From Acetatifactor sp. (GTDB lineage: Bacteria; Bacillota; Clostridia; Lachnospirales; Lachnospiraceae), in the NCBI GenBank assembly GCA_029055435.1, contig JAIDDH010000134.1, forward strand, positions 1-43,027: a DNA stretch of 43,027 bases. The letters run 5' to 3'. The position numbers and the translations under genes were made by a program. Of this stretch, positions 1-8,541 are shown in pieces. Positions within the stretch are counted from its first letter, which is position 1. Each line of letters starts with the position of its first letter. The notes under the pieces are model-generated. The model did not search any database, was not told where the DNA came from, and saw only the letters and a list, made by a program, of their open reading frames with translations.

Positions 1-44
1 ATTTTATGGGCTAAGCCTAAATCAACACAAAAACCAAAAAAACA

Positions 45-1058
45 GTGCGGCTGCTCTCCCGAAATAAAGATGCGGAAATCGACGAGACCTTTAGGGAAAA
101 AAGGGTGCGGGCGGCATGGAATTACCGCAAGGAGACCATTGATACCTCCAGCTGTCGCGTGATTTTCGGGGAGGCGGATTTCCTGCCCGGTATTGTGGTG
201 GACAAGTTTGCGGATGTACTGGTGGTGGAGTCGCTGGCGCTGGGAATCGACAGATGGAAGCTTGTCATTGTGGATGCGCTGAAGAAGGTGTTGGCAGAGG
301 ACGGTATTTTCATCCGGGGCGTGTATGAGCGCAGTGATGCCAAGGTGCGTCTCCAGGAGGGCATGGAACGCTGCAAGGGATTTATCGGGGAGCCCTTTGA
401 CACCAAGGTGGAAATTGTGGAGAACGGTGTGAGATATATTGTGGATGTGGAGGACGGACAAAAGACGGGATTCTTTCTGGATCAGAAGAATAATCGCGCT
501 GCCATTCACAGAATTTGTCGGGATAAAGAGGTGCTGGACTGCTTTACCCACACGGGTTCCTTTGCGCTGAACGCGGGCGTCGCCGGGGCAAAGAGCGTGC
601 TGGGTGTAGATGCATCTCAACTGGCGGTGGATCAGGCCACGGAGAATGCAGCGCTGAATCATCTGGAAGACCGGGTACATTTTCAATGCGCGGATGTATT
701 TGAGCTGCTGCCCTGGCTGGAGGCGGAGGGCAGAACTTTTGATGTAGTGATTCTGGATCCGCCCGCTTTCACCAAGTCCAGAGAATCTGTCAAAAATGCG
801 GTAAAGGGCTACCGGGAGATCAATCTGCGGGGATTGAAGCTGGTGCGGGACGGCGGATATCTGGCTACCTGTTCCTGTTCTCATTTTATGGAGCCGGAGC
901 TGTTTGCCAAGACCATCCGCGAGGCAGCAGCGGGAGCCCACAGGAGATTGCGGCAGGTGGAGTTTCGCACGCAGAGTTGCGATCATCCGATTCTCTGGGC
1001 GGCGGACAGTTCCTATTATCTGAAGTTTTATATTTTTCAGGTGGTAAATGAGCGGTAA
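45..1058 (+). CDS. rlmI: RlmI-like 23S rRNA (cytosine) methyltransferase, N-terminus interrupted
   Basis: SAM-dependent RNA m5C methyltransferase of the RlmI/YccW family, which modifies 23S rRNA in the cytosol. Visible motifs are the SAM-binding FTHTGSFAL (about residue 167), the DPPAF active-site loop (about 238) and the Cys-containing SCSHF (about 277). Family members are about 390-400 aa with an N-terminal PUA domain; only 337 aa are open here, from a GTG at 45 with no clear ribosome binding site. The conserved block continues upstream in frame (INTKTKKT) but meets a TAA at 18-20, so the PUA part is either out of frame or lost. The window edge prevents deciding between a frameshift, a truncation and a sequence error. 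The methyltransferase domain itself looks intact. Confidence 0.8.
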   Translation: MRLLSRNKDAEIDETFREKRVRAAWNYRKETIDTSSCRVIFGEADFLPGIVVDKFADVLVVESLALGIDRWKLVIVDALKKVLAEDGIFIRGVYERSDAKVRLQEGMERCKGFIGEPFDTKVEIVENGVRYIVDVEDGQKTGFFLDQKNNRAAIHRICRDKEVLDCFTHTGSFALNAGVAGAKSVLGVDASQLAVDQATENAALNHLEDRVHFQCADVFELLPWLEAEGRTFDVVILDPPAFTKSRESVKNAVKGYREINLRGLKLVRDGGYLATCSCSHFMEPELFAKTIREAAAGAHRRLRQVEFRTQSCDHPILWAADSSYYLKFYIFQVVNER

Positions 1059-1134
1059 AGGAATAAATGTCGCCTGTGCGGTAATGTGAAGGAAAAAGAG
1101 GAAATGATGGCGAATCTGATACAGTCTGGCGTGC

Positions 1135-1210
1135 GTCATGTACAGGCAGTTGGATTTCTCTGTAATTTTAAACAAGGTCATGTACAGAAAACCTGTTTAG
1201 ATATTATAAT
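1135..1210 (+). promoter_or_regulatory. Putative promoter with an 11-bp direct repeat
   Basis: A TATAAT at 1205-1210 lies 18 bp downstream of TGTACA, upstream of the PH-domain gene. The sequence GTCATGTACAG occurs twice, at 1135-1145 and 1177-1187, 42 bp apart (four helical turns), which could be a regulator site. The -35 is poor and no regulator is known, so this is tentative. Confidence 0.3.
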
Positions 1211-1266
1211 GAAATAAATTATCAGTAAGAAATCAAGAAATGTACAATAATTAGGAGGAAACGATT

Positions 1267-1920
1267 ATGTGGGGTTCTGATTTGGAGGCAATGGTAGGCC
1301 GTAACGAGACTATATTATGGCGGGGCAAGCCGAATAAAAAGTGCTTTATACTGGAAAGTATTTTTAATCCGATGCTTCCATTTGCGCTTGTCTGGGGGCT
1401 TGTTGATCTGGGTGTTGCCGGCGGGGTGTTTTTTGTGGCGGATCCCATGGGCGTTATGCTTCCGGTTATCTTGATTTTTTTGGTGTTCCATCTGATGCCT
1501 GTGTGGCTTTATATTGGGGGTGTGCTTTTGTCCTTCAGGAAATATAAGCATACAGAATATATTGTTACGGATAAAGGTATTTATGTCTCCGGAGGCGCTT
1601 TTGCTTATACTTATGAGATGAAGCCTTTTACAGACCTTTCACACATCAATATTCACAGAGGAATTTTTGATCAGTGGCTGGGAGTGGGTGATGTGGTAAC
1701 CGTATGTGCGCATACTAGTTCTGGCACGAGCAGCGGACACGGCTCCCATTCTTCTCATGGAATGTCGATTTGCGATATTGAAGACTACCAGAAGGTATTT
1801 TCCATGATTAAGGAGCTGCAGACAGATATTTATTCTGATACGATGTATCCCAATGATTTGAGACCCAGGGAAAATCACGGCTATCAGACGGAATATACTA
1901 AGAAAGACAACTGGCAGTAG
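1267..1920 (+). CDS. PH-domain (YdbT/bPH2-like) membrane protein
   Basis: 217-aa protein. Two hydrophobic segments (about residues 35-58 and 63-88) are followed by a soluble region resembling bacterial PH domains: KYKHTEYIVTDKGIYVSGG, then a short strand pattern ending in IEDYQKVFSMIKEL. A Ser/Gly/His-rich loop (about residues 150-165) interrupts the domain. Start ATG 1267 has an AGGAGG (1253-1258) at good spacing. Proteins of this class sit in the cytoplasmic membrane and have no well-defined reaction. The stop is 6 nt before the first possible start of the GH3 gene, so the two are probably cotranscribed. Confidence 0.7.
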   Translation: MWGSDLEAMVGRNETILWRGKPNKKCFILESIFNPMLPFALVWGLVDLGVAGGVFFVADPMGVMLPVILIFLVFHLMPVWLYIGGVLLSFRKYKHTEYIVTDKGIYVSGGAFAYTYEMKPFTDLSHINIHRGIFDQWLGVGDVVTVCAHTSSGTSSGHGSHSSHGMSICDIEDYQKVFSMIKELQTDIYSDTMYPNDLRPRENHGYQTEYTKKDNWQ

Positions 1921-1926
1921 GAGAAT

Positions 1927-4194
1927 ATGCAGATGGGAAAGCAGATAGAGGAACAGAAAGTAATGAATTATGAATCTCAAATCCAGGAACTGTTGTCACA
2001 GCTGACTCTGGAAGAGAAGGTGGGAATGATTCACGGGAAGGGGCTCTTTTGCAACAAGGCGGTGGAACGGCTGGGAATTCCCCAATTGGTGACATCCGAT
2101 GGTCCGATGGGAGTACGTATGGAATTTCCCGATGACAGTTGGATTCCTGTGGGAAAATCTGACGATTATGTCACATATAATCCCAGCAATTCTGCTCTGG
2201 CGGCGACATGGAATCCCCGGCTTGCCTATGAGAGCGGCAAGGTGCTGGGCGAGGAGGCGAGAGGCCGCGGCAAGGATGTGATTCTGGCGCCGGGCATCAA
2301 TATCAAGAGGGACCCGCTGTGCGGACGCAATTTTGAATATATGAGCGAGGACCCCTGTCTTATCGAGGCGCTGACAGTACCCTTTATCCAAGGCGTGCAG
2401 GAAAGCGACGTGGCGGCCTGCGTCAAGCATTTTGCAGTGAATAATCAGGAGACGGACCGTCTGGCAGTGGATACGCTGGTGGACGAGAGAACGCTCCGTG
2501 AAATTTATCTGCCCGGCTTTCGGGCGGCAGTGCAGGAGGGTGGCACTTATTCCCTCATGAATGCCTATAATAAATTCCGCGGGGTATTTTGCAGTGAGAA
2601 CAGAGAGCTGCTGGACGGTATTCTGAGAGAGGAATGGGGATATGACGGAACTGTCATAAGTGACTGGGGTTCGGTCCACTCCACAAAGGGGACGGCGGAG
2701 GTTTCCATGGATTTGGAGATGAGCGTCACCTCGGATTTTGACGAATATTATCTGGCCAATCCACTGATTCAGGCGGTGAAGAACGGCGAGGTCAGCGAGG
2801 CGTCCATAGATGCCAAGGTGCGCAATCTACTGCGCATGATGTTCCGGCTGAAGATGCTGGGCGAGGAGGCCCCCAATCGAAAACAGGGAAGCTATAATAC
2901 GCCGGAGCATCAGCAGAAGACTTTGGAGACCGCAAGGGAAAGTATTGTGCTTTTGAAAAATGAGCCGTCTGACTGCGGCGGAAAACAGGGCGGCAGACTT
3001 TTGCCTCTGACAGAGGACAGACTGGCTCCCGTACCGGTGCGTGCGGAAAGTGATGGCAGGATAGTGTCTGTGAGAAAACATAAGATTGCGGTCATTGGAC
3101 ACAATGGGGAGCATCTGCATGCATGCGGCGGCGGAAGTGCAGAAATCAAGGCGTTGTATGAAGTTTCTCCGCTTCTTGGTCTGAAGAAGGCTCTGGGCGG
3201 TAATGTGGAAATTCGTTATGCGCAGGGTTATTATATTCCGGGCAAAAAGGATGTGAACGAGGTCAACTGGCAGGAGGCCAGTCTGGAGCGTCAGGTCATG
3301 GGACAGGAGAGTGCTGACAGTGAGGAACAGCGCGCACTGCGGGAGGAGATTGCCCGCAATCGGCGCGTGCTTTTGGAGGAGGCCTGTGCTCTGGCAAAGG
3401 AGGCGGACACTGTCATCTTTGTGGGAGGGCTGAATCATGATTATGACACGGAGGGCAGAGACAGAGCGGACATGAAGCTCCCTTACGGACAGGATGAGCT
3501 GGCGGAGGCTCTGCTGGATATCAATCCCGATACCATTTTTGTGATGGTGGCAGGCTCTCCTGTGGAAATGCCATGGCGGCAGAGAGTCAAGGCTCTGGTA
3601 TGGTGCTATTATTCGGGTATGGAGACGGGGGATGCGCTGGCAGAAATCCTGTTGGGCAGAGTAAATCCTTCCGGCAGACTACCTGAGACTTTCCCGGCGG
3701 TCTATGAAGACACGGTGACCTACAAAAACGGACAATTCGGGCTGGAGGGAAGCGTGGAGTATCGGGAAGGTACCTTTGTGGGCTATCGATATTATGAGAA
3801 GGAAGGCATTCGGCCTGCTTTTTCCTTTGGATATGGTCTGTCTTACACGGATTTTGCCATGAATCAGCTCCGGGTGAAAGCGCAGAGTGAAGAGGAGGTA
3901 GTGCTGACGCTGGAGGTGGCCAACACAGGCCATATGGCGGGCAGTGAGGTCGTGCAGTGCTATGTGACAGACTGCGAATGCAGTGTGGAGCGGCCGGTGA
4001 AGGAACTGAAAGCTTTTCAGAAGATATTTTTGCAGCCGGGAGAGAAGAGAGAGGTCAGCCTGACCCTGCCCCGCAAGGCATTTTCCTTTTACGATGTGAT
4101 GCAAAAGAGTTTTGTGGTGGAGCCGGGTAGTTTTCTGCTGCAGGTGGGTAATGCTTCCGATAACTGTAAGCTGCAGGTGGAAATCACGTTGTAA
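1927..4194 (+). CDS. Glycoside hydrolase family 3 beta-glycosidase
   Basis: Up to 755 aa, cytosolic (no signal peptide). GH3 enzymes hydrolyse beta-glucosides or beta-xylosides with retention of configuration. The N-terminal barrel shows KHFAVNNQETDR (about 167) and VISDWG, whose Asp (about 246) is the expected nucleophile. The second domain contains GGLNHDYDTEGRDR and SPVEMPWR, and a C-terminal fibronectin III-like domain contains YGLSYTDF and NTGHMAGSEVVQ, typical of beta-glucosidase/bglB-type members. Start choice is uncertain: ATG 1927 is very close to its GGAG, ATG 1933 has better spacing, and ATG 1963 follows a GAGG. Substrate cannot be read from sequence. Confidence 0.9.
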   Translation: MQMGKQIEEQKVMNYESQIQELLSQLTLEEKVGMIHGKGLFCNKAVERLGIPQLVTSDGPMGVRMEFPDDSWIPVGKSDDYVTYNPSNSALAATWNPRLAYESGKVLGEEARGRGKDVILAPGINIKRDPLCGRNFEYMSEDPCLIEALTVPFIQGVQESDVAACVKHFAVNNQETDRLAVDTLVDERTLREIYLPGFRAAVQEGGTYSLMNAYNKFRGVFCSENRELLDGILREEWGYDGTVISDWGSVHSTKGTAEVSMDLEMSVTSDFDEYYLANPLIQAVKNGEVSEASIDAKVRNLLRMMFRLKMLGEEAPNRKQGSYNTPEHQQKTLETARESIVLLKNEPSDCGGKQGGRLLPLTEDRLAPVPVRAESDGRIVSVRKHKIAVIGHNGEHLHACGGGSAEIKALYEVSPLLGLKKALGGNVEIRYAQGYYIPGKKDVNEVNWQEASLERQVMGQESADSEEQRALREEIARNRRVLLEEACALAKEADTVIFVGGLNHDYDTEGRDRADMKLPYGQDELAEALLDINPDTIFVMVAGSPVEMPWRQRVKALVWCYYSGMETGDALAEILLGRVNPSGRLPETFPAVYEDTVTYKNGQFGLEGSVEYREGTFVGYRYYEKEGIRPAFSFGYGLSYTDFAMNQLRVKAQSEEEVVLTLEVANTGHMAGSEVVQCYVTDCECSVERPVKELKAFQKIFLQPGEKREVSLTLPRKAFSFYDVMQKSFVVEPGSFLLQVGNASDNCKLQVEITL

Positions 4195-4233
4195 CGGCAT
4201 AGCTGAATAGCAGAAATTAAGAATAATTTTTGC

Positions 4234-4261
4234 TTGACAAGCTCCATAAATGTGATATAGT
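4234..4261 (+). promoter_or_regulatory. Sigma-A promoter of the metal exporter operon
   Basis: TTGACA (4234-4239), a 16-bp spacer, then TATAGT (4256-4261). It directly precedes a large palindrome, so repression by occlusion of the start site is likely. Confidence 0.75.
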
Positions 4262-4293
4262 CTAAATGCGAATGAATTGCATTTGCATTTAGA
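4261..4293 (+). promoter_or_regulatory. 33-bp palindromic operator, probable Fur-family site
   Basis: Arms TCTAAATGC (4261-4269) and GCATTTAGA (4285-4293) are perfect inverted copies, and the interior continues the dyad (14 of 16 half-site positions match). It overlaps the end of the -10 and the transcription start of the exporter gene. The AT-rich GCATTT/AAATGC pattern resembles Fur-superfamily boxes, and a Fur-family gene is the second gene of the same operon. Autoregulation by that protein is inferred. Confidence 0.6.
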
Positions 4294-4336
4294 CTTTTGC
4301 ATTTGTACTGACAAGGGTCAGATTTTGGAGGAAGTC

Positions 4337-5185
4337 ATGTTACATGCGGTGGAACATGCGGCAGCGCATACAATCAAAGACAGTCTTTTTGTCATACTCA
4401 TATTATTTCTGACCTATTTGGCTATGGAGTATCTGGAGCACAGCGCGGGAGGAAAGATACAGCTTCTGATGCGAAGGGCGGGCAGACTGGGTCCTGTGGT
4501 GGGAGCTCTGGCGGGTGTTGTGCCTCAGTGCGGGTTCTCGGCAGCGGCGTCAAACCTCTATGCCGGGCGGATTGTCACGATGGGGACATTGCTGGCTGTT
4601 TATTTATCTACCTCTGACGAAATGCTGCCTGTGATGATTTCCGCCCATGCTCCTGTGGGTATGATTGGAGGAATTCTGCTGGTGAAGGTTCTGGTGGGTA
4701 TGACTGCCGGTCTGCTTATCGACTTGCTGTGCGGGAAGCGTCAGGAGGAGCATGCGCACATTCACGAGATATGCGAACAGGAACACTGCGGCTGTGAGAA
4801 GGGTATTTTTCGCTCTGCTCTGAGCCATACTCTGCAGGTGGGTATTTTTCTTTTGCTGATCAGCTTTGTCCTGAATCTGGTGTTGGAGATTCTGGGGGAA
4901 GATGTACTGGCGGGATTTTTGCTGAACCGGCCTATCGTAGGACCGCTGGTGGCCGGACTTGTGGGATTTATCCCAAATTGTGCGGCGTCGGTGGCGATTA
5001 CGGAGCTTTATCTTGAGGGCCTGATTGGCGTGGGCTCCCTGTTGTCGGGCCTTCTGGTGGGCGCCGGTGTGGGACTTCTGGTGTTATTCCGCGTGAATCA
5101 CAAGCGGTCGGAGAATTGTAAGATTGCGGGAATTTTGTATGCTGTCGGCGTTCTGGTGGGAATCACGGCGGAGTTTGTTTTTTGA
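4337..5185 (+). CDS. ArsP_2-type putative manganese/heavy-metal exporter
   Basis: 282-aa polytopic membrane protein. Two halves repeat the same motif: VPQCGFSAAASNLYAGR near residue 60 and IPNCAASVAITELYLEG near residue 215. This is an internal duplication with paired Pro-(Gln/Asn)-Cys motifs that could coordinate metal. A central cytosolic or external loop is His/Cys-rich (HAHIHEICEQEHCGC). This matches the family annotated as putative manganese transporter or 10-TM metal exporter. Start ATG 4337 follows GGAGGAAG. It is cotranscribed with a Fur-family regulator; the pairing suggests metal-responsive control. The exact metal is unknown. Confidence 0.75.
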   Translation: MLHAVEHAAAHTIKDSLFVILILFLTYLAMEYLEHSAGGKIQLLMRRAGRLGPVVGALAGVVPQCGFSAAASNLYAGRIVTMGTLLAVYLSTSDEMLPVMISAHAPVGMIGGILLVKVLVGMTAGLLIDLLCGKRQEEHAHIHEICEQEHCGCEKGIFRSALSHTLQVGIFLLLISFVLNLVLEILGEDVLAGFLLNRPIVGPLVAGLVGFIPNCAASVAITELYLEGLIGVGSLLSGLLVGAGVGLLVLFRVNHKRSENCKIAGILYAVGVLVGITAEFVF

Positions 5186-5241
5186 AAAGTCATGAGACAA
5201 TAGCCGAAGAGAAATGTGTTGAAAAGAAATTAAAGGATAAT

Positions 5242-5715
5242 ATGTCGATGGAACAGGAAATCGGGAATCGGGATTTACAATATCCTCAGGGGATTAAATG
5301 GACAAAACAGAGAAAATGTGTATATCAGGTGCTGTCTGAGGCCGCAGAGCCGCTTTCGGCACAGCAGATATACATGCTGTCGGGCGAGAAGACGCCTCAG
5401 GATGCCTATGCACTTTCTACCATCTACCGGATTCTGGCATTTTTTGAGGAGAACGGGCTGGTGAACAGTACCACGTGGATGGGAGAGGATACGGTAGTCT
5501 ATGAACTGGATCGGGGTGAACATACCCACTATGCGGTCTGCCTGGACTGCCATCGACGGATAGCGCTGCATAGCTGTCCTCTCTCCATTGGACATTTCGG
5601 ACATCGCCATGGAGACCAGAGCGAAGAGGCGCTGAGCGATTTTACCGTCATCGGGCATAAAATAGAGCTGTACGGCTACTGCAGCGCCTGCAGCGCCAAC
5701 CGTCTAAAGCCGTAG
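5242..5715 (+). CDS. Fur-family metalloregulator
   Basis: 157 aa from ATG 5242 (AAAGGA just upstream); a TTG at 5182 overlapping the exporter stop would give 177 aa and translational coupling. The N-terminal winged helix runs through KWTKQRKCVYQVL, SAQQIYMLSG and ALSTIYRILAFFEENGLV. The C-terminal part holds the metal and dimer sites: HTHYAVCLDCHRR and CSAC (paired CxxC for structural zinc), with an extra His-rich stretch. It is DNA-binding, cytosolic, and likely represses its own operon through the palindrome at 4261-4293. Zur-like, Mur-like or PerR-like sensing cannot be separated by eye. Confidence 0.85.
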   Translation: MSMEQEIGNRDLQYPQGIKWTKQRKCVYQVLSEAAEPLSAQQIYMLSGEKTPQDAYALSTIYRILAFFEENGLVNSTTWMGEDTVVYELDRGEHTHYAVCLDCHRRIALHSCPLSIGHFGHRHGDQSEEALSDFTVIGHKIELYGYCSACSANRLKP

Positions 5716-5782
5716 TAATTTGTGCTGAATTAGAGAAGTAAAATATTTTTTTAAAAAAATATAAAAAAATTGAAAAAAACAC

Positions 5783-5811
5783 TTGCATTTAGGGAAACTA
5801 TATAATATAAT
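5783..5811 (+). promoter_or_regulatory. tRNA-Lys promoter
   Basis: TTGCAT (5783-5788), 17-bp spacer, consensus TATAAT (5806-5811), then the tRNA begins 30 nt further. The surrounding 5725-5782 stretch is very AT-rich with A-runs, like an UP element. Confidence 0.75.
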
Positions 5812-5841
5812 AACTCTTGCGTTGTAAAAGACATAGTAAAT

Positions 5842-5914
5842 GCGTCTTTAGCTCAGTTGGTAGAGCACCTGACTCTTAATCAGGGTGTCCAGGGTTCGAG
5901 CCCCTGAAGACGCA
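5842..5914 (+). tRNA. tRNA-Lys (anticodon CTT)
   Basis: 73-nt cloverleaf: acceptor GCGTCTT pairs with AAGACGC, the anticodon stem CCTGA/TCAGG encloses CTCTTAA (anticodon CTT), and the T stem is CAGGG/CCCTG around TTCGAGC; the discriminator is A and CCA is not encoded. Its 3' half is the integration site of the downstream prophage, which restores an intact tRNA at attL. Confidence 0.97.
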
Positions 5915-5965
5915 CTAAGTACTGATTTTTGGGACACATGAGCCCGAGGGTCGGTGCTTTTTTTT
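5872..5965 (+). repeat. attL: 94-bp direct repeat (tRNA 3' half plus terminator)
   Basis: Identical over 94 bp to 16947-17040. It starts in the anticodon loop, the usual crossover position for tRNA-targeting tyrosine integrases, and runs through the tRNA terminator. Similarity continues weakly for about 17 bp beyond both copies. Confidence 0.95.
5919..5965 (+). terminator. tRNA-Lys terminator
   Basis: GTACTGA (5919-5925) pairs with TCGGTGC (5951-5957), with two wobble pairs, followed by eight T residues. It is carried inside the att repeat, so both attL and attR keep a terminator. Confidence 0.6.
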
Positions 5966-5976
5966 ACGCAGAAAAC

Positions 5977-6013
5977 GGCTGGACACCCTGACCCAGAAAA
6001 AAGGTGTCTAGCC
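5977..6013 (-). promoter_or_regulatory. Inverted repeat at left prophage end (integrase arm site or int terminator)
   Basis: GGCTGGACACC (5977-5987) faces GGTGTCTAGCC (6003-6013), 10 of 11 pairing, just past the int stop. CTGGACACCCTGA (5979-5991) is the exact inverse of the core sequence TCAGGGTGTCCAG within the tRNA. A near-inverse copy, GCCTAGACACC, sits at 16933-16943 beside attR. This suggests integrase arm/core binding sites; it could also end int transcription. Confidence 0.5.
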
Positions 6014-6925
6014 GAGGATCTGGAAGAAAACAGGATCAAGCTGATAAATCGGAACGCCCAGCATTTTATATTGTGCAGCCAGCGAGCTGTAAATCTTGGT
6101 AACGCCATAATCAGAATGGCCCATCAAGACCCGGAGGAACTCCAGATTGCCGCCACCGCACAGATAAGCGGTTGCAAAGGTGTGCCGGAGCAGATGCGCA
6201 TGGAGCCGGGGGATGTCGGACTGCTGCTTCAGATCCTGAAAAAGCTGTTTGATACTGTTTCCGGTCAATGGTTGATTCTGCTTCAGGCTATAAAAAATTG
6301 TGCCAGAGCTGCGACCGCAGCGCTGCATATACTTAAGTATATGACCTGACAGGAAATCCGGTATCATGGTAATTCTGCTTTTGCACTCTTTACTGATGCG
6401 GATATGTAACAAATGATGCGCTGCATCAATGTCAACATTTTCCAAATGCAACACTTCCTGGGAACGCAGACCACAGTCCAACATTAAATGCACTATGCAG
6501 TAGTTGCGCAAACCTTTTAGAGATGACAGGTCAAAACAAGCATCCAAACGCATTACTTCTTCCGCCAGCAACGGAGCAGGCGGCACTGCATCCAGTTTCG
6601 GCAGCTTTACCCGCTTCAGATAGTCTTTGCAGATATCCTCTTCATAGCAAAAGCGCAGAAATGCTTTTACAGGGCGCACATAGCTGCGAATAGTAGTGTT
6701 AGTAATACTACCGCTATAGTCTAGACGGAGATACAGTATATAGTCACTCAAAATATTGACATCCGGCGGCAACGCTTCAAAAGTAAGCAAATCTGCAGAG
6801 ATAAATTTACTTTCAAGGAATCGGAAAAATACCTTCATATGCCCGGAATAAGTTTCCAATGTCTTGGCGGAGCAGTAGCCGGACCGGTCTTTCATAAACA
6901 GATCATATGCCCGGGCTATCGTCAT
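6008..6925 (-). CDS. int: Tyrosine recombinase / prophage integrase
   Basis: 305 aa. An N-terminal SAM-like core-binding domain is followed by the catalytic domain with Arg I in LDCGLRSQEVLHL, the HLLRHTFATAYL box (H-x-x-R) and LMGHSDYGVTKIY with the nucleophilic Tyr. It catalyses site-specific integration into tRNA-Lys and excision. The 3' end lies 42 bp from attL, as usual for tRNA integrases. Start ATG 6925 overlaps the end of rep by 23 nt, so it is translated from the same transcript. Filamentous phages often use host XerCD; a self-encoded integrase marks this as an integrative type. Confidence 0.95.
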   Translation of the reverse strand: MTIARAYDLFMKDRSGYCSAKTLETYSGHMKVFFRFLESKFISADLLTFEALPPDVNILSDYILYLRLDYSGSITNTTIRSYVRPVKAFLRFCYEEDICKDYLKRVKLPKLDAVPPAPLLAEEVMRLDACFDLSSLKGLRNYCIVHLMLDCGLRSQEVLHLENVDIDAAHHLLHIRISKECKSRITMIPDFLSGHILKYMQRCGRSSGTIFYSLKQNQPLTGNSIKQLFQDLKQQSDIPRLHAHLLRHTFATAYLCGGGNLEFLRVLMGHSDYGVTKIYSSLAAQYKMLGVPIYQLDPVFFQILG

Positions 6926-8528
6926 TTTGATTTTCCTCTTGCAAATTTAGTTGCATCAATGTATCATAATCATAGAGAGCGCCCGTATCTTCGTCCAGGA
7001 AACGGAACTGGTGCAACTCATTCGTTACAAAAACTTCGGCAAGCTCCTCTGCGTTGAGTTGCCGGAGTTTTTTGTTTTTATATTTCCTGGCATTATGTAG
7101 ATCATTATCGTTCATGGTAAGAATGGCTTCAAATGCATCCTGAATCGGTGAATCCTGATTCTCACCACGCCGGTATAAACCAACTGTAACGGCAGCATTA
7201 ATAAACCGTTTTTTGACGGCTTCTTCATTCAGACGACGGTTATAATTCCGAATCAGCTTCACCTCATCCTTCGTCATTTTCATATCAAGACACTTAGTAC
7301 GGCGCAAAAGCTGCCAAAACATGCACATTTCACGCTCTGATTTTTTCACATCCGGATCATATGTCACCATCCGAAAGACCTTATCTGTAAGGTAATCAGT
7401 AATGATCTTGCGATTATCCAGGTAATCATAAATACGTTTTGCTTCCCCTTTATTACGGTGATCCTTAAAGGGCACCAGCTCATAACTTTTGGAATGCCGA
7501 CGCATGGTCTGGTACTCAACATTGATAACATAATTCAGGCGAGGCGTCAGCTCATTGGCCAGCTTGATCAAATCATTCTCTTCAATTTCCAGATCACCAC
7601 TCAGGATATCGCGGCAGCGCTGCAGCTTCTCCGGATCCGTGCCATGTTCCAAGTAAAATTCAAGCCGGGCAAAAAAGCGGTAATGCCAGGACTTTTTCTC
7701 ATAGGCCCGCTCATATACATACTGATCATAGCGATTAATCAACCCGTTCATTTGCCATATCTGCAAAAACCATAGTTTATATACCTGTTCGACAACTTCC
7801 CGGGTCTTCTGGTAAATGCGAATGAAAACTTTGTCAGAACGCTTGCCCAGGGAAACATAATCGATTTCATAATCTTCAGAGCCTACCTTATTTGTCACAT
7901 AAGTAGCATTTTTAAAACGATCAACGCGCATTTTGTAAAAGTTATCCGGTGCAAAAAATGCTTCGGGATTACTTAAGTAATTGGTATGCCAGCAGTAATC
8001 CACTCGGTTTTCCTGGACAAAGTCAATTTCAAGCCCGAAAAATGCGGCCAGCTTTTTCACATATTCATAGCTGTTTTCAAAGCAGTCGCGAACGCCGAAC
8101 TGCCAGAGCATATAGGAGCGAATCTGCACAATGCATTCACAAGTAAGAGATTCCCCGCCGTCGGAGCCTTTCGGCACCACAGGAGCCAGGAAAATATCAA
8201 AATATTCCGGGTAACTCAAGCAGACGTTATAAAAGCGGCTGAAGGTAACGGACTTTAATACCAGATACTTTCCAAGCTGCGGAATGTAAAAATCGTCGGT
8301 GTCATCGTGCTTTTGCAGGCTGTCATATTTGAGTTTAAAGAATTTGCGGAGTTTCTGCACATTTTCATCATCGGATTCAAAGCGAAAATCATTCTTAAAT
8401 TTAACGGAATAGTAAAACGTGTCTATATTATGCAGAAATTTACTCTTTTTGAAGTCAAACCAGTATTCCAGTTGTTCACTGTTCAGCTCACTTAAAAGCT
8501 GCGAATTATACATGCATTTTTCAACCAT
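6903..8528 (-). CDS. Rolling-circle replication initiator (Rep_trans-like)
   Basis: 541 aa. The middle part carries VDYCWHTNYLSNP (about residue 182) and YVSLGKRSDKVFIRIYQKT (about 226), which match the Rep_trans family signature where a glycine-rich stretch precedes S-x-x-x-x-RIY-x-K. It would nick the double-strand origin through a Tyr and start rolling-circle synthesis of the phage genome. The C-terminal 200 residues are basic and helical and may bind DNA. Start ATG 8528 has GGAGAG 7 nt upstream; that ribosome site directly abuts a hairpin (8542-8576) that could control expression. It occupies the functional role of Ff gene II although placed last in the operon. Confidence 0.8.
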   Translation of the reverse strand: MVEKCMYNSQLLSELNSEQLEYWFDFKKSKFLHNIDTFYYSVKFKNDFRFESDDENVQKLRKFFKLKYDSLQKHDDTDDFYIPQLGKYLVLKSVTFSRFYNVCLSYPEYFDIFLAPVVPKGSDGGESLTCECIVQIRSYMLWQFGVRDCFENSYEYVKKLAAFFGLEIDFVQENRVDYCWHTNYLSNPEAFFAPDNFYKMRVDRFKNATYVTNKVGSEDYEIDYVSLGKRSDKVFIRIYQKTREVVEQVYKLWFLQIWQMNGLINRYDQYVYERAYEKKSWHYRFFARLEFYLEHGTDPEKLQRCRDILSGDLEIEENDLIKLANELTPRLNYVINVEYQTMRRHSKSYELVPFKDHRNKGEAKRIYDYLDNRKIITDYLTDKVFRMVTYDPDVKKSEREMCMFWQLLRRTKCLDMKMTKDEVKLIRNYNRRLNEEAVKKRFINAAVTVGLYRRGENQDSPIQDAFEAILTMNDNDLHNARKYKNKKLRQLNAEELAEVFVTNELHQFRFLDEDTGALYDYDTLMQLNLQEENQNDDSPGI

Positions 8529-8541
8529 GAAAGACTCTCCA

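Noticed and set aside
1104..1217. Possible 37-aa gene before the PH-domain gene
   Set aside because: Ribosome site too close to the first ATG, it covers the candidate promoter, and there is no recognisable feature.
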